Source of the DNA: Gloeopeniophorella convolvens
Lineage: Eukaryota > Basidiomycota > Agaricomycetes > Russulales
Assembly (NCBI GenBank): GCA_022496205.1
Contig: WTXD01000003.1
Location: 124,001 to 188,000 of the forward strand
Length of the DNA stretch: 64,000 nucleotides
Direction of reading: 5' to 3'
The notes beneath the pieces are model-generated. The model was not told the origin of the DNA. It ran no database searches and worked only from the letters and a program-made list of their open reading frames with translations. The position numbers and the translations under genes were made by a program. Shown here piece by piece: positions 23,084 through 34,535 of this stretch; position 1 is the first letter of the stretch, and each line of letters opens with the position of its first letter.

Positions 23084-25508
23084 TTAGGTCTTGCAAGTCC
23101 TTCGGCAGAACCCCTGCACAGCACGTGACAGATGCTCCCTCGCGCTCGCCTGGAAGCCCTTGAGCTTGAGTTCATTTGACATGATTGTTGCGAGTTTCGG
23201 GATCATCATGATCCATTCGACGAAGGTGAAGTCCTTCTGGACCTTGCGCGTGCACCCAAAAAAGTGCTCGCATACTTCTGTGGAATTGAGCCACAGCAGT
23301 AGGGGAACATGGGGGAAGTAATCGCGGTGCGCAAGAATGAGTGACAGCATCGCGTTGATGAAGACCGAGAGGATGTCGTAGAGCTCGCGTGAGATAAAGT
23401 GAGTGCTGATGTTGTAGTGCGGGTGCATAAGGATATAATTGCGCCAGCCGTCCAGAAAGAAACGGCCTCTCCAGAGCATCTTGATGCGAGCGGCATGCGT
23501 TATAACGCGGTTTTGCTGTGCATCAAAGACATCGCCAATGACAAATAAGTATGACTTGAGGCCATGTTCTTCGCGTAGGGCAGGTAAGATTGCGGAATAC
23601 TCAATAGCTGCAGAAGAGAAAAGACGGGCAGCGGCACGATCGTCTTGCTTGTCCACGCCAATGATGTCAGCCTTGAGAAGAGGGCTGTGCTTTCCCTCTG
23701 CCAGCGCAGCCAGCATCCCGACGTGTACGATGTAGCGCCCAAGTACAACGACACGTGCGCCAGACGTCACGCTACCCCTGGCGTTCTTCTTTGAGTGCTT
23801 TCCATCGGACGACGAAATGCGCGGCTTCCCGTTATCGAGGAGGGGTAGCTTGACTTTGAGATCTGGTTTGCCTTCTTCTGGGTTCGCAAATTCATACTCG
23901 CGAACTCGACCGTCGTCTATGGCCTCGTTCTCGAGGTCATGCAAGATGCGGCGCTCGTTCGAGGCGCCATCGGTGTTGTAGGAGAGGAGATGCATGTTGC
24001 GCTCGGAAAGATGGGCCTCAATGCTGTCATGCCATTCACGAAGCTCTGCTCGAGTAGTTGTAGGGCACAATGGCGTGGTCGCAAGGAGGCGAGGAGGGAT
24101 ACCGGGAAGGGGGAGGATGAGCATCCACGCGCGCACCTGTGCGATCGGTTTCGGTGATGCTGCTAATGGGAGACACGAAGTCAAGACAATACCTTCTCTG
24201 CTACGTCCTTGTGCTCAACCTGACTCGCAACTCCCGAGAGTTCATCATACGAATCGAATGCCTTGACTTCGCCATGCATGCCGCCAAGTTTCCACTGCCC
24301 ACGGTCCATGTACGAGCGCAGCGATGGGGTCAATTTTGTATCGTCTACAGCCAAGAGGAAGGGTCCGTCATAACCGAGGTCTTGAGCCCATTTCTGCGCC
24401 GCATCAAAGTTGGCGGCGCAGATTCCAGGCTGGAAGCGACCTTGCTTTTGATGGATGGAACTGCGGTCAGGAAATAAACATTCAGTATGACAATGACAAC
24501 ACGCTCGGAAGCAAGAATCGTACCGGATACTACTCATAGATCGCCCGCCAAATTCTTTCCGAACGATTCGATATGCGGCCGGTGAGATGAGGGCGAGCAC
24601 AATGCAGATTTGGTCGAAGCTTGCATCATACTTCATGTTCGTCGTCCCTTTATTCGCAAACGAGCGATCTTCGGCCAGCATGATTGCCTTCATCATCCCC
24701 AGGAACGCCGAATGATTCTTGTACCGACCCGCCACCCCGCGTTTAGCGAATATAAGCCAGCGCGATCTGCCTGCGTCCTGTTGTGACCGTCTCAGAAATG
24801 CATATAGAACCAAGATAACATTCGCGTACCATCTCCATGAGTTCCTGAACATCCTTATGACGCGCATAGGATTTCCCTTGAAGTTCACTTTGGTATGCCT
24901 TAGGAGTATACTTCCCCTTCTTGCCCCCGACACGGCGTAGGGTATTTGTGAAGGATTTGACACTCTTCACTGCATAGCACCGCCCACAAGGGAGCGCGAC
25001 ATCCGGGTCTACAAGCGACCAATGGCCCGTTCCGACGCAATTAGGCGAGAATACCGCCCTAACCATATGATTGTTGATCCATTTCGCGGCAGCACGCTCG
25101 GCGGCGAGAACGCGTGACTTCAAACCTGCCCGACCAGATGCACGCGCTTTCCTTTGACGTGCAGTCGTACGGTACCGGCGGGCACGCTTGAGCTCTCGTA
25201 AGATGCGAGCCTTGAGTTTCCAGCGAGGGGGAGCGCCTCCAGTGGTCATTACGGTGCGCTCAAGGTACTTCAAAACACCCAAGGCGGAGCGATCCGTAAG
25301 TCCAGGACAAGCAGGTGGTGGCCGCGGTGCAGCCGGAGGACCAGAGTCCGGTGCAGCGAGGAATGCACTCAGCGAGGACTGTTTGCCCTTCACCTTCTTA
25401 CATTTTGCTGAGTTTTGGTGTTCTTTGAACCGCTCGGTGTTGTTGTTTTGCCGCGCTTTCGTGACCTCACCACATCGGCTGCAGGTGACGAGCTTCTTGT
25501 CCTTAGAA
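23084..25508 (-). pseudogene. Zinc-finger DDE-type transposase of the 7.4-kb element
   Basis: Cuts and joins element ends. Exons run to 24830, then 24524-24777, 24193-24460 and 23084-24136, with introns of 52, 63 and 56 bp in consistent phase. The N-terminal finger is CSRCG followed by H-x5-C, a BED-like C2HC pattern suited to binding element ends. Candidate acidic residues are AVDDTKL, YNTDGASNER and STEVCEHFFG; a SSDGKHSKKNAR block precedes an insertion-like segment. The last exon is long and open to TAA at 23084. No convincing start codon lies in frame: upstream coding continues into the Ulp1 frame only if two missing bases are assumed, near 25,510 and 25,533. The protein was probably the C-terminal part of a protease-transposase fusion. 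Family placement is uncertain, the transposase call less so. Confidence 0.72.
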
Positions 25509-27240
25509 TCAAGATGGCGTCCGGGTCGATAGCAAGAATTTCTCTTTGAACGCGTTGTATTGAGCGGCAGCCTTAAGTTCCGCGGTTACAGGCTGGAAAT
25601 CGGAAGTTGGAGAGCAGCAGGTGAGTACTACCGCATTGGGAACAATGGCACGCGCGACGAAACTCACGTCAACGGGTCGGCGGCCCCGAAGCACTACCGC
25701 CTTCGGCTTCTTCGCGTTCTCCGACTTCAGCTGCGGCGACCTTTCTCGCGTCTCTTCAATTTGTGATTCGGATGCCCTCTCCCTACCAAGGACCACTTTC
25801 TTTTCAGCTTCAGAAAGGTCCTGAGGGACCTCCAGCGCTGCCAACGTGCCTCCGACCTCCTCCAACATCCGGTTGTCCTGCTTCCCGTCAGATGCTTCAC
25901 TGGTAACTTCTGGTGCTTGGATAGTCACCTCGGAGCTCACTCCAGCAGAGCTGGCAATGCCCACTTCGCCGGCGTCTGTCGCGCTCGCGGCCCCTTCGCG
26001 CTCGTGCTCATCCTCATGAACAGCTAGCTCCGGTTCTCCTACAAGCCCCCCGGCTCCACTTAACGTGCCTCTGGCCGTTGATGCGCGCTGCTTCCAGGTG
26101 AGCTGGTGTTACCTGCATAGTGTGATGCTGACTGACCATCTCTGCATCATTGGACGCACGCAAGCAACGCTTATAGTAGGACGCGCGGATATATCGTGAC
26201 TGGTTCGGATTCCACTCAGCAGCGCCATGGACCACGCGCCGGTGAAAGGTGTTGATCGTGGCGAGCCCGCAAGAGCTCGTATCCTTTTGAAGCCTCGTAT
26301 TCAAGCCATGAAAGTCGATGACCCAATAGCCCGCGTGCTGTGGCAAGAATCTATCGAGCCATCTTGTAATGTCCCGCGAGATTTGAGGGGCTGAAGATGC
26401 GCTTGTGGACGGTTGTGAGTCCCCAATGTTGATGGTGCGATCCTTGACATCGATCTCCACAGCAATCCAGTGCACATTGTCAACGTTGAATGGTATCAGG
26501 AGGCGTGTAACGTCTCCAGCGGCCAATCTCTGTCCCCAGTAAGTTGTGCTCCCGCTTGCGCTCTCCTGTTGTATAAATGCTGAGAGGCTCGGATGAGCGA
26601 CTTGCAGTCCACCCGTCTGCGAGGCAGTCCACTCCCCATCGAGCTGGATGGCATCCAAGATGCATGCAAGCACGTCGTCGCTGAGCCAGGCACCCGAAAG
26701 CAGCGTGCTCGCCAAGGTTGTCGACGAAACCGCTCCGCGTTGTAAACCTGTCAAGCCTGCTTGCCACGGGCTAGCCAGCGTGGCATTGGTGACCGCGCGC
26801 TGAAACTCCTCTCCCCAGCGTTCCTTGGCGGCGCTATCCAGTATCCACTGCAGGCGTGCCTTCCAAAAAGCTTGCTTCTGCACAATAACGCTCCCCCACT
26901 TCCACGCGCGCGCGACCCAAAGCGGCAGGTAAGTTGTGAGTTCAATTGGGTGTCGGACTGACTTGCGCCCTGACAGCAACGCGTGCCGCAGTTCGCCATC
27001 CAGTACCTCACAAACAGAGGTTTGCGGGAGGAGAAGGTCGTTTAGGGAAGAGGGATGGTGCGTTGGTTCGTGGTCTGAATACCAGTCTGCTAGACTCCGC
27101 TGACTGTTCTGGTTTGCAGGCTGAGGTGGCATTTGCACGCCTAAGAATTTGGACACCACGAGTGATCCCAGCGGGCGAAGGTCCGCGAGCAGCTTTTCTG
27201 GAGGCTGGATGGTTTCCAAGATGGAATCTATGTCGTCCAT
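25509..27240 (-). CDS. Ulp1/C48-type cysteine protease carried by the transposon
   Basis: SUMO-protease-fold enzyme; in fungal transposons such proteins are thought to aid transposition or processing. Exons 26137-27240 and 25509-26087, with a 49-bp intron (GTCAGT donor), give 560 residues from the ATG at 27240. The first 170 residues are a helical region (WVARAWKWGSVIVQKQAFWK). The peptidase domain starts near WLSDDVLACILDAIQ. It shows the catalytic His in NVDNVHW, the Asp in INIGDSQ, an oxyanion-type Gln in RLQKDTSSC and the Cys in SSCGLATIN, in the order expected for C48. The C-terminal 190 residues are acidic and coiled-coil-like, ending KAAAQYNAFKEKF just before the apparent frameshifts into the transposase. 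Substrate is unknown. Confidence 0.82.
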
Positions 27241-27768
27241 TGTATGTGCAGGCTCGGCGAGCGAAGAAATGAGGTAGTACGACGACTTGACGACGACTTA
27301 GGACCACAACACTGAGCCAGCGCGGCGCTGCGCAGCGAGTGTTGAATTTTCGATCATCCGGCAAACAAATCTGAACAGATCTGGTCGTTATCCTGTCTGC
27401 CATGCAGATATCTATTTGTCGGGCCAAGCAGCTTTGAGACCCTGAGATACTCAGAGGTCTGAAGTGCGCTGAGACCAATCTCTCTTTAGAACCGGCGCAA
27501 TCAGGATGTAGTTAGTGATTATCTGACATGATCTGACATAATTGATCTCCGCGGGATGTCTCCCACATGGTCTGTGGCCACGGCACCACCGACAGCCTCT
27601 CATAGTCTGACCACCGGGTGCATTCGGTTATTCTTGCACCATACCTACCCCCTTCTGACCTCCAGGCCGGCTCAATTCGGTGATGCGAGCATATAACCCC
27701 GGGTTCCACGTGACTAAGATTCGGTGCAAAAGCATCTAACCTCCTGTCCCGGGCCGGCAGGTTATTTT

Positions 27769-27803
27769 GGCATCGGACCTCTGGCTGAGTTTGGCAGGGT
27801 CCT
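27769..27803 (-). repeat. Right terminal inverted repeat of the 7.4-kb transposon
   Basis: Inverted match of the left end: 15 identical terminal bases, then about 60 percent identity over the next 20. Confidence 0.85.
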
Positions 27804-27811
27804 GGCCACGC
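27804..27811. repeat. Right 8-bp target-site duplication (GGCCACGC)
   Basis: Matches 20371-20378. The host sequence resumes with ACGCGTAAACCCGAACG, as at the empty site at 36.7 kb. Confidence 0.88.
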
Positions 27812-28331
27812 ACGCGTAAACCCGAACGAGCCGGACAGGCCCGGAAAGACGCGGAACAGCGCGGAACGTCTGCGCGCAAATCTTTCTTTGATCACCCCTT
27901 CCTGCAAAATCCCAGGTATATTCAGGTATAATCGCGTTTCCCCGTTGCTAGTCCTCTCTGGGCCTGAAGAACAGACTGCGCATGTGTTTGTTCATGCGCG
28001 CGCGCCATAGAATCAACGGAATGCACAGTTCCAACATTAACTACGCCCTCAGACGCTCTCCTCGGACCCACTCCGCTCATGTAAACCGATGTCAATAAGG
28101 GCCTACGCTTTTGTGAAGTGCTCTGGAGCACTGTGGCGATGTAAGTAGCTTATATACAGATGCGTATGGATTTCATCAGGCTGTCGGTGCGAACAGAAAG
28201 CTTCATGATGATATACAACAATCCTCTACGTGTACTCGGCACAATGTATCTCTTTCTCCTGATTGATATACCATCATGGTGATCAGCGCACGGAATCTGT
28301 GCACATACGAAAGACTCACCTGGCCTAGAAA
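27812..28331. repeat. 3' flank of NLR copy 1, shared with copy 2
   Basis: Nearly identical to 36701-37000 (for example the stretch from GATCACCCCTTCCTGCAAAATC onward), with weaker similarity before copies 3 and 5. It is the non-coding 3' flank duplicated with each NLR. No gene is seen in it. Confidence 0.7.
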
Positions 28332-31300
28332 TCACTGAGTGCTTGATCCTGTGCCTCCGTTGGGCGGCACTACATAAGTTGCGTCTTGCGGGACGTTGGA
28401 GAGCAATTCGACAATAGCTGTGTGCTCCCGCAAGTTGGTTGTATCCCAAGATAGACCGGCTCGCGTCGCTTCCAGAGCCGTTCCGTACCTCTCGCTCCTG
28501 ATACTTGTGTCTGCACCGCGCGCGAGGAGAAGTCGTACAATGTCTAGGTGTCCCTCGTACGATGCTCCTATCAGCGCTGTCCCGAATGGGCCGCCTTGAG
28601 CGTTAACGTCAAAGCCGCGGTCAAGGAAAAACTGCACAATGTCGATCTCTTTTCTCCAGTTGCATGCTGCTGCTCGTAGCATATTCCCATATAATCCGCC
28701 TTGAACATTGATGTCGGCACCGTGGTCAAGCAGCAGCAGGACAATATCGAGCTTGCCGTTCCACGCTGCCCCCTGGAGCGCACTCCCATAATGACCGCCC
28801 GAGGCGTTGATGTCGGCACCACGGTCAAGCAGCAGCTGGACCATATCGAGCTTGCCATTCGACACTGCCCCGTGGAGTGCACTCCCATAAGGACCGCCCG
28901 AGGCGTTGACATCGGCACCGCGGTCAAGCAGCAGCTGGACCATATCGAGCTTGCCGTTCGACGCTGCCCCCTGGAGCGCACTCCCGTACAAGCCGCCCGA
29001 GGCGTTGATGTCGGCACCGCGGTCATTGACATCGTGGAAACCGGATCCAAGAATGTGTTCCACGATGGGAGGTAGATCGCACAATGCCGCAAAGTACAAA
29101 GGATTTCCCAGCGGCGGACGCTGATAGGGTTCGCGGCTATGAGCCCAAGATGCGAAGTGGGGCTTGGTTGGGTCAAACAGAAGCTTCATGGCCCTCAATA
29201 GCGACATAGACACGTCTTCGAATCGTGCGTGCGCGTCCCATAAGTCCGTAGCGTAGGATTCCAGACGAGGTTGGATTGAGGCGCTCGCTGCGGCGTTGGG
29301 GAGGAGGAGGATACCAAGGCATGCCTTCGCGAGAACGACATGGGACAACCCCGGAAGTACATGGAAGTAAGAAGTTTTTGACTCCGATTTGGCGAGCTGA
29401 TCGGAGGTCAAGAACTCCTTGACTGAGAAATGAGCGAACTGCACGATCCGCCGCGGAGCCTCTACACTGAACCTGTCCTCCCTGATGACCTGAATGAAGC
29501 TTCCAGGGCAAGTGGACAGGACCACACTCTCCGAATCGTTCGATCGCCAGTCGTCGTGATATGTGGGGACCTCCTCGTCGACGCTGACCGCAAGAACCTC
29601 CGCAAGTTCCTCCACAGTGAGTGGACGTGTTGAGAACGACAAACATTGGAATAGCCGACGCGCATCCTCCCACTTCTCCCTGTTGATATGTCCTAGTGTA
29701 GATTCGTATGTCGTGTACAGGGTGCTTGGGAGTGATTTCAGGGTAGATCGGATCTTCGAAATCGGGGCCTCACAAAGAATGTCGAGCTGGCAGGAGACGT
29801 ATCGGAACCTACATAAACAATGAGTAAACTCTCCGCGCGTCGATCTAAGGGTATATATGACTCACATGCCGTCCGCCTTCTCTGATAACGCTTCGATAAC
29901 CTCTTCCTTGATTGCGCCCCCCCACCCCTGCATCTTCCTGTTCTTCTCGACAATGGAGCGGATCAAGCGCGCAATATCTTCCCGGTGTTCTCGTTCCTCA
30001 TCAAGGGCCACCTGATGAGACGCCAGTGATTTCAAGACTTGCCCGATATCGTCTTCAGGCCGACTGGTAACGCAGAGCCGCAGTCCCGAAATCCCCAGAC
30101 CGAGAAGCCAGCTCATGAGCTCCAGGGTCTTCTCACGTGACGACGATACACCATGGTTAGGTAGCTCGTCCAGTGCATCGACGACGATGTACTTGGCGTC
30201 ATCCGACGGGATAGCAAGCATATCCTTCAGGCATTGCTTGAGATCACCAGCTTCGGGCTCCTGGGAACCATTTTTATACTTCAAAAAGAGTTCCCGAAGT
30301 ATATTTTCCGACTCGTCCGACTGAGTGGAAAGGTCCATCAACAAGGAGCCGAGAAGGGCAGGGTAAGATTGCTTTGTCGTGTCCCTGAAGTCGCAGTAGA
30401 AGTACGCTAGGAAAGCCGATGATCTGCTGAAATGCAGGGAGTCCTGTAAGGCTTTGATGACTGTGGAGCTAATCCGACCCAGAAATTGGTCGAGTTAGAT
30501 AGTGGCTCGTGACTAGCGCGCTCGATGAATTGCGTACCAAATGACAGTTTTGCCCGCTCCCGCTACAAAGAGAGGTCAGCTCTCGTCTATAAGGTGAAAT
30601 TGAACGATATACGTTTTCCAGTAATCCACAGTAGCGTGCCGCTGGACTTCCAAGCCTCGTAAACTTGTCCACGAACGAGCCACATTGAGGTATCTTCGTG
30701 GCGTGCGTTGGATGCAGTCACTTGGTTCGTCGACGAGTTTGGCACAGATAACCATTTACGATACCACTCCGCCTGTTGCATACCTGGGATAATTACTCAG
30801 ATGATTCGATCGAACACATGGAATTTACGAAGACGTACGCCCTTGCCTTTGCTGCTCTCGCTCGACAATTGCGATGCCGCGCCGTGCCAGCGCCCCAGTC
30901 ATCAAGTCCTCCGCTTTGGTAAGCTCATCCAGTCGGTTGAGCATGCTCTCTATCTCCTTGTCTCCAGAGATTGTAGTGAGGATCCTCCTGAAACGACGCT
31001 TTGCCCTGGCTGAGCTTGCGTTGAGCTGCGCAAGGTGTCTCAACAGCGCGAGAAACTCACGAATCAAGGCATCACTGGTGCTCGCCCTTTGAGTGAGGAG
31101 CGTGAATATGCGGATCAATTCAACCAGGATATCCACTATGATCTTCGTCATCGCGTCGTCAAATGGGACATCGGGAACAATCAAAATCCTGAGGCGCCCT
31201 AGGAAGTCTGCCATTTGCCCGAGTAGTTGTATCAATCCTTCGTGGTTCTTCATATAATTACCTGGGATCTAGGGCCCGTTCAGCAAGCAAGACGCGAGGA

Positions 31301-31717
31301 GAGGGATGCCGGTTGAGAGACGCACCGTAAGGAGTATTCCGATGGCACCGAAGATCATTTCTCCAGGTCCGAACGCCTGAACTTGACACTTGAGCATTCA
31401 ACTACAGACCGTAGAGATGTAGAACGCACGAGACCTGCTGCCTTTCCAGCCGTGTCGCAGAGTGGACGGATGACCCCAATAGTCGGCTCAATCTTCTCGA
31501 GTACGCGGGTCCTGAAGCTACTCTTATGGATCGCGTCCAACTGTTTTGCTTGCTTCCGAAGTAGGGTAGTAACCTCTTCCGGGGATGTACAGCTGCTGAG
31601 CTGGATGACGAGCACATCGGTAGTGGGATCCCGCCCTGTCTTTTTCTTGTAGTCTTCCAACGCTTGAGTGAAAATCAATTGGTAGGGCGTTGCGCTCGGA
31701 GTCTCTGTCGCAGACAT
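28332..31717 (-). CDS. NLR copy 1: Goodbye-NACHT-ankyrin STAND protein, intact
   Basis: Cytosolic signalling NTPase of the kind linked to non-self recognition and programmed death in fungi; the trigger is unknown. Seven exons: 31430-31717, 31326-31376, 30839-31268, 30613-30783, 30538-30562, 29866-30468 and 28332-29808, giving 1,015 codons including the stop. Residues 1-230 match the fungal STAND N-terminal Goodbye domain (EDYKKKTGRDPTTD, then NHEGLIQLLGQMADFLGRL). A linker and P-loop PGAGKT follow at about 315, then Walker B YIVVDALDELP at about 420 and LRLCVTSRPEDDI, the NACHT sensor region. A helical/winged-helix-like segment contains LSFSTRPLTVEELAEVLAV. About seven C-terminal ankyrin repeats end the protein. 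The P-loop sits alone on a 25-nt exon. It is the only array member with no lesion. Confidence 0.9.
28690..29030 (-). repeat. High-identity ankyrin repeat units in NLR copy 1
   Basis: Three consecutive 99-bp units encode near-identical 33-residue repeats with core GSALQGAASNGKLDMVQLLLD. Repeat-to-repeat identity is far higher than between unrelated ankyrin repeats. Confidence 0.75.
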
Positions 31718-32236
31718 GGGGATGATGAATCCTCCGGTTGTTTAGCAGGGGGGTGGATGAAGACGGGTCCTTGTGGGCAGAGGGGTGGGTGAAGGACAAG
31801 TGCTGAAGGCCACGAATGGTGTTTCGGCGCTCAGATTGACATGATGCTATGCAGTGTACACGCATATACATGTTAGGCAAGGAAAGGACTGTTACAGCAC
31901 GCATAGCCGCCTGCGAAGCCTACAGAGGCCCGTACAGGATATGCATAGCGAAGTCACCGGTCCAGCCGCGCAACTCCCGCCAGGTTCACGAAGGTAGTCC
32001 GACTCGCATTGCTCGTACCCAATGCTCGTTGCCATAGAGCGGCGGGCAAGGAGAATAAGAGGCTATGATAGGTCGAGGTAAGCCTCTTGGCTGCGGCAGG
32101 TTGACACGTGCCGTAGTTGTTGCCAGTCTGCGGCGATGGCTTCATCCTCGCCCTGTGGCGAGTGCATTGCTCCCCCAATCGCGACTGTAGAAGAAAAACC
32201 GGTTGACTCGATTAGATAATTGAGCCGGAGGCAGCG
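31718..32236. promoter_or_regulatory. Shared bidirectional region upstream of NLR copy 1
   Basis: Separates NLR copy 1 (minus) from the acyltransferase-like fragment (plus). Conserved elements also present upstream of most other copies are TGACACGTGCCGTAGTTG at about 32,103 and GATTAGATAATT at 32210-32221, followed by GAGCCGGAGGCAGCGG. Conservation next to decayed genes may reflect recent duplication rather than function. Confidence 0.5.
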
Positions 32237-33110
32237 GTGAATATCACGCGTGCAACGCCCGACGTCTGCAACGTGCATGGCGATGCTTGTGGCAGCACCC
32301 GCGCTGCATCCCGTCTCACCCGCACGACCTTCGCCCGCTGCCTCTACGCAACCCGCTCCCAATGCCAGCCCCCAGCCTGCTCCCCGCAGACCGGAAGGCC
32401 GCCGCTCTCCCGCACCTCCCCGTCCTCCCGCTCGCCCCGACCCTCGCCCGCCTCAAGCGCTCCCTTGCGCCCCTCGCCCGCCCCTCGGACGAGCTCGCCG
32501 CCGCCGCCGAGGCGCACATCGATGCCTTTGCGCAGAGCCCCGGGCCCGAGCTTCAGGGGCGCCTCGAGGCGCACGCGCAGGGCCGCGAGTACTGGCTCGA
32601 GTGGTGGGACGATGGCGCGTACCTCGCCTACCCCGACCCGGTGCGTCGTCGCACCCGCTCTCCCCCCTAGCGCGCGCGCTGAGTGCCGAACGCACCGGCA
32701 AATGCCTGCTACGCGCGTGCGCGCGAAGCGTGCTGACCCCCTCCCCCAGACGGCTTCGCGGACCCACCCGCCGAGACGATGCCCACTGGCAAGCTCTCAG
32801 GCCCTGCCGCCGCGCGCTACCGCTCCGCCTCGCTCACCTGCGCCTCCCTCAAGCACCCCGAGGTACCCGCCGAGGGCACCAAAGACGCGCCCTTCTGCAT
32901 GGAAACCTACTGGTGCGCCCCCTTCGCCGCGCGCCCGCTCACGCACGCCCGCTCATACGCACACAGCTGGATGTTCGACTGCACGCGCGTGCCAGGTGCG
33001 CAAGGTGCCGACTGGAGCGTCTCGTACGCGCAGGCGGGCGACGGGCACGTTCAAAGTACAAAAGCAAAGAGCTCGTTCAGGAGGCTTCTGCGCGCTGCCG
33101 CTGCGAGACC
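32237..33110 (+). pseudogene. Carnitine O-acyltransferase-like N-terminal fragment, copy 1
   Basis: Resembles the N-terminal third of a carnitine acetyltransferase (acetyl transfer between CoA and carnitine in mitochondria and peroxisomes). An Arg/Ser/Ala-rich leader with RTTFARCLYATR-like sequence looks like a mitochondrial presequence. Then come ALAPTLARLKRSLAPLA, YWLEWWDDGAYLAYPDPV, EGTKDAPFCMETY and, after a probable intron, WMFDCTRVPG and DWSVSYAQAGD. Pieces lie in different frames and the catalytic His region and the C-terminal two thirds are absent, so it cannot be an active enzyme. It recurs next to NLR copies 2 and 4. Confidence 0.6.
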
Positions 33111-33289
33111 GCTCACGCTCAACGTCACAACATTCCAACGTGGCTGGACCGTGAACCCTATGCCTGGTTTCAAAAACACTAAATTTGCTATATACAGGTG
33201 CCACACGCTCGGTGACTACCAGAATGGATCGAGTGGATCGGAATGACAATTCAACAACACAAAGCGTACGTGGGATTCCGTATCTGTAG

Positions 33290-34535
33290 TAGAGATCGAT
33301 GCTCACCCATCCCTCAATTCAGGGAGAGTCACAGCATCGCGTCATCGAGCGGCGATTCGCGCGAACCAACAAGAATAACTTCACGGCGAAGCTGGCCGCC
33401 GCCGAGAGTTATGAGCACGTGGCGTGCCGTGTCGTACGACGCGTGGAGGCCCATCTGCAGGCCAAGCGGATGCCTCAGTCCCCTGAGAACGACCGCTGTC
33501 AGCCTATCAAGCAGTGCCGCACCGACGAAGCGCCTGCGGATCTCGCAGCCCACTACGAGGTGACTCAGTCTGTCAAGGACTGGGACCACCTGCTTACACG
33601 CTGCGTCAAGAATAGTACAATGGTGATGAACAGGAATACAGCAATCAAGATCGTGCCGAAGTCGCGATTCTCGACGAAAGAATGTAGTACCACAATACGC
33701 TGCGCGTCAATCAAACGACCTACGACCTGCGACGTGAGCAAGACACCATCAACTGTTCTCGGCCAGAGGTGATGGTCTTGTCCTGCGAGGACGGGGATGA
33801 TTCCCATCCATATTGGTACGCGCGTGTGCAGGCTATCTTCCACCTGAACGTCTTGCATTGCCCCGCAAGTGCCCCCGAACCAGAGACCTCCGAGTGGATG
33901 GACGTGCTCTGGGTGCGATGGCTTAACCTTGACATGTCAATCCGTGGGAAGTGGGCGAAAAATCGACACCACGCCTCTCTTTCATCCCCTCCAGCGATCC
34001 GGGAGCATTCGGATTCTTGAACGCCATGCAAGTTATCCAAGGCATCCATCTCATCCAGCAATTCGACCATGATACAGCAGATCCATTGTTGCCGCCTTCT
34101 TTCGTCCGCAAGCCTGAAGATGACGACAAGGATTATGATTACTATGTCAATCAGTGAGTAATACGCGTCCCGTACTCGGACACGCTCGCTAATATGTCAT
34201 TAAATCCGTAGACCATGATATGGTGGTGCGGTTGTGCGGTGGGGGTGTCGATCACCTCGGAGCTCTTTTCCTCGACGAGAAATTGGAAGGATTGTTATGC
34301 CGTGGACCGCGACCACGGAGAGGATGATGTGTTCATCTCAGCTCTGTCCATGAATGCCCCACCCATCGCAGATGATGATGATGACGAATTCCATCTTGAC
34401 CCGGACATGGACATGCCTGAAGAGGAGCCCCAGTCTGTGCTCCCAGACAACGAAAACGGACTCGCCCCGGCGTTCGACGACAATAGGAGATCGGACGACG
34501 AGATCTTAGAGGATGAAGGCTTCGCTCCTCTTTGA
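33290..34535 (+). pseudogene. Plavaka-type transposon protein, C-terminal fragment, copy 1
   Basis: Reading frames encode VIERRFARTNKNNFTAKLAA, then HPYWYARVQAIFHLNVLHC, MDVLWVRWLNLD and SSDPGAFGFLNAMQVIQGIH, then a probable intron (GTGAGT at about 34,155). A degenerate DMVVRLCGGGVDHLG segment and an acidic tail (SMNAPPIADDDDDE) follow. This pattern ending in a GGGVGH-like motif is common in Agaricomycete Plavaka/CMC-type transposon proteins, as far as I recall. Several frame changes show it is dead. The family name is from memory of the motif pattern, not a search. Confidence 0.5.

Larger units (their letters stand above)
20379..27803 (-). mobile_element. 7.4-kb DNA transposon, Ulp1-bearing, P/THAP9-like or KDZ-like
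   Basis: Both ends start with AGGACCCTGCCAAAC as inverted repeats, 15 bp perfect and imperfect to about 35 bp. The flanks are the 8-bp direct repeat GGCCACGC. The cargo on the minus strand is a C48 protease gene, a transposase with zinc finger and DDE-like motifs, and a third gene of unknown role. An 8-bp duplication fits the hAT, P and KDZ groups. The transposase motif SSDGKHSKKNAR resembles the DPxHxxKxxRN block of P/THAP9 transposases and EHFFG resembles their terminal Glu block, while Ulp1 cargo is known from KDZ elements. The superfamily is therefore left open. The protease-transposase join is broken by two apparent one-base deletions, so autonomy is doubtful. Confidence 0.88.

Noticed and set aside
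23084..25508. Transposase considered as a canonical KDZ enzyme
   Set aside because: The KDZ hallmark blocks I would expect (such as a YDIACQW-type motif) are not seen, so only a wider group is proposed.
32250..33182. 310-codon plus-strand ORF over the acyltransferase fragment taken as a real gene
   Set aside because: Its frame is Arg/Pro-biased and does not carry the conserved acyltransferase motifs, which lie in other frames.
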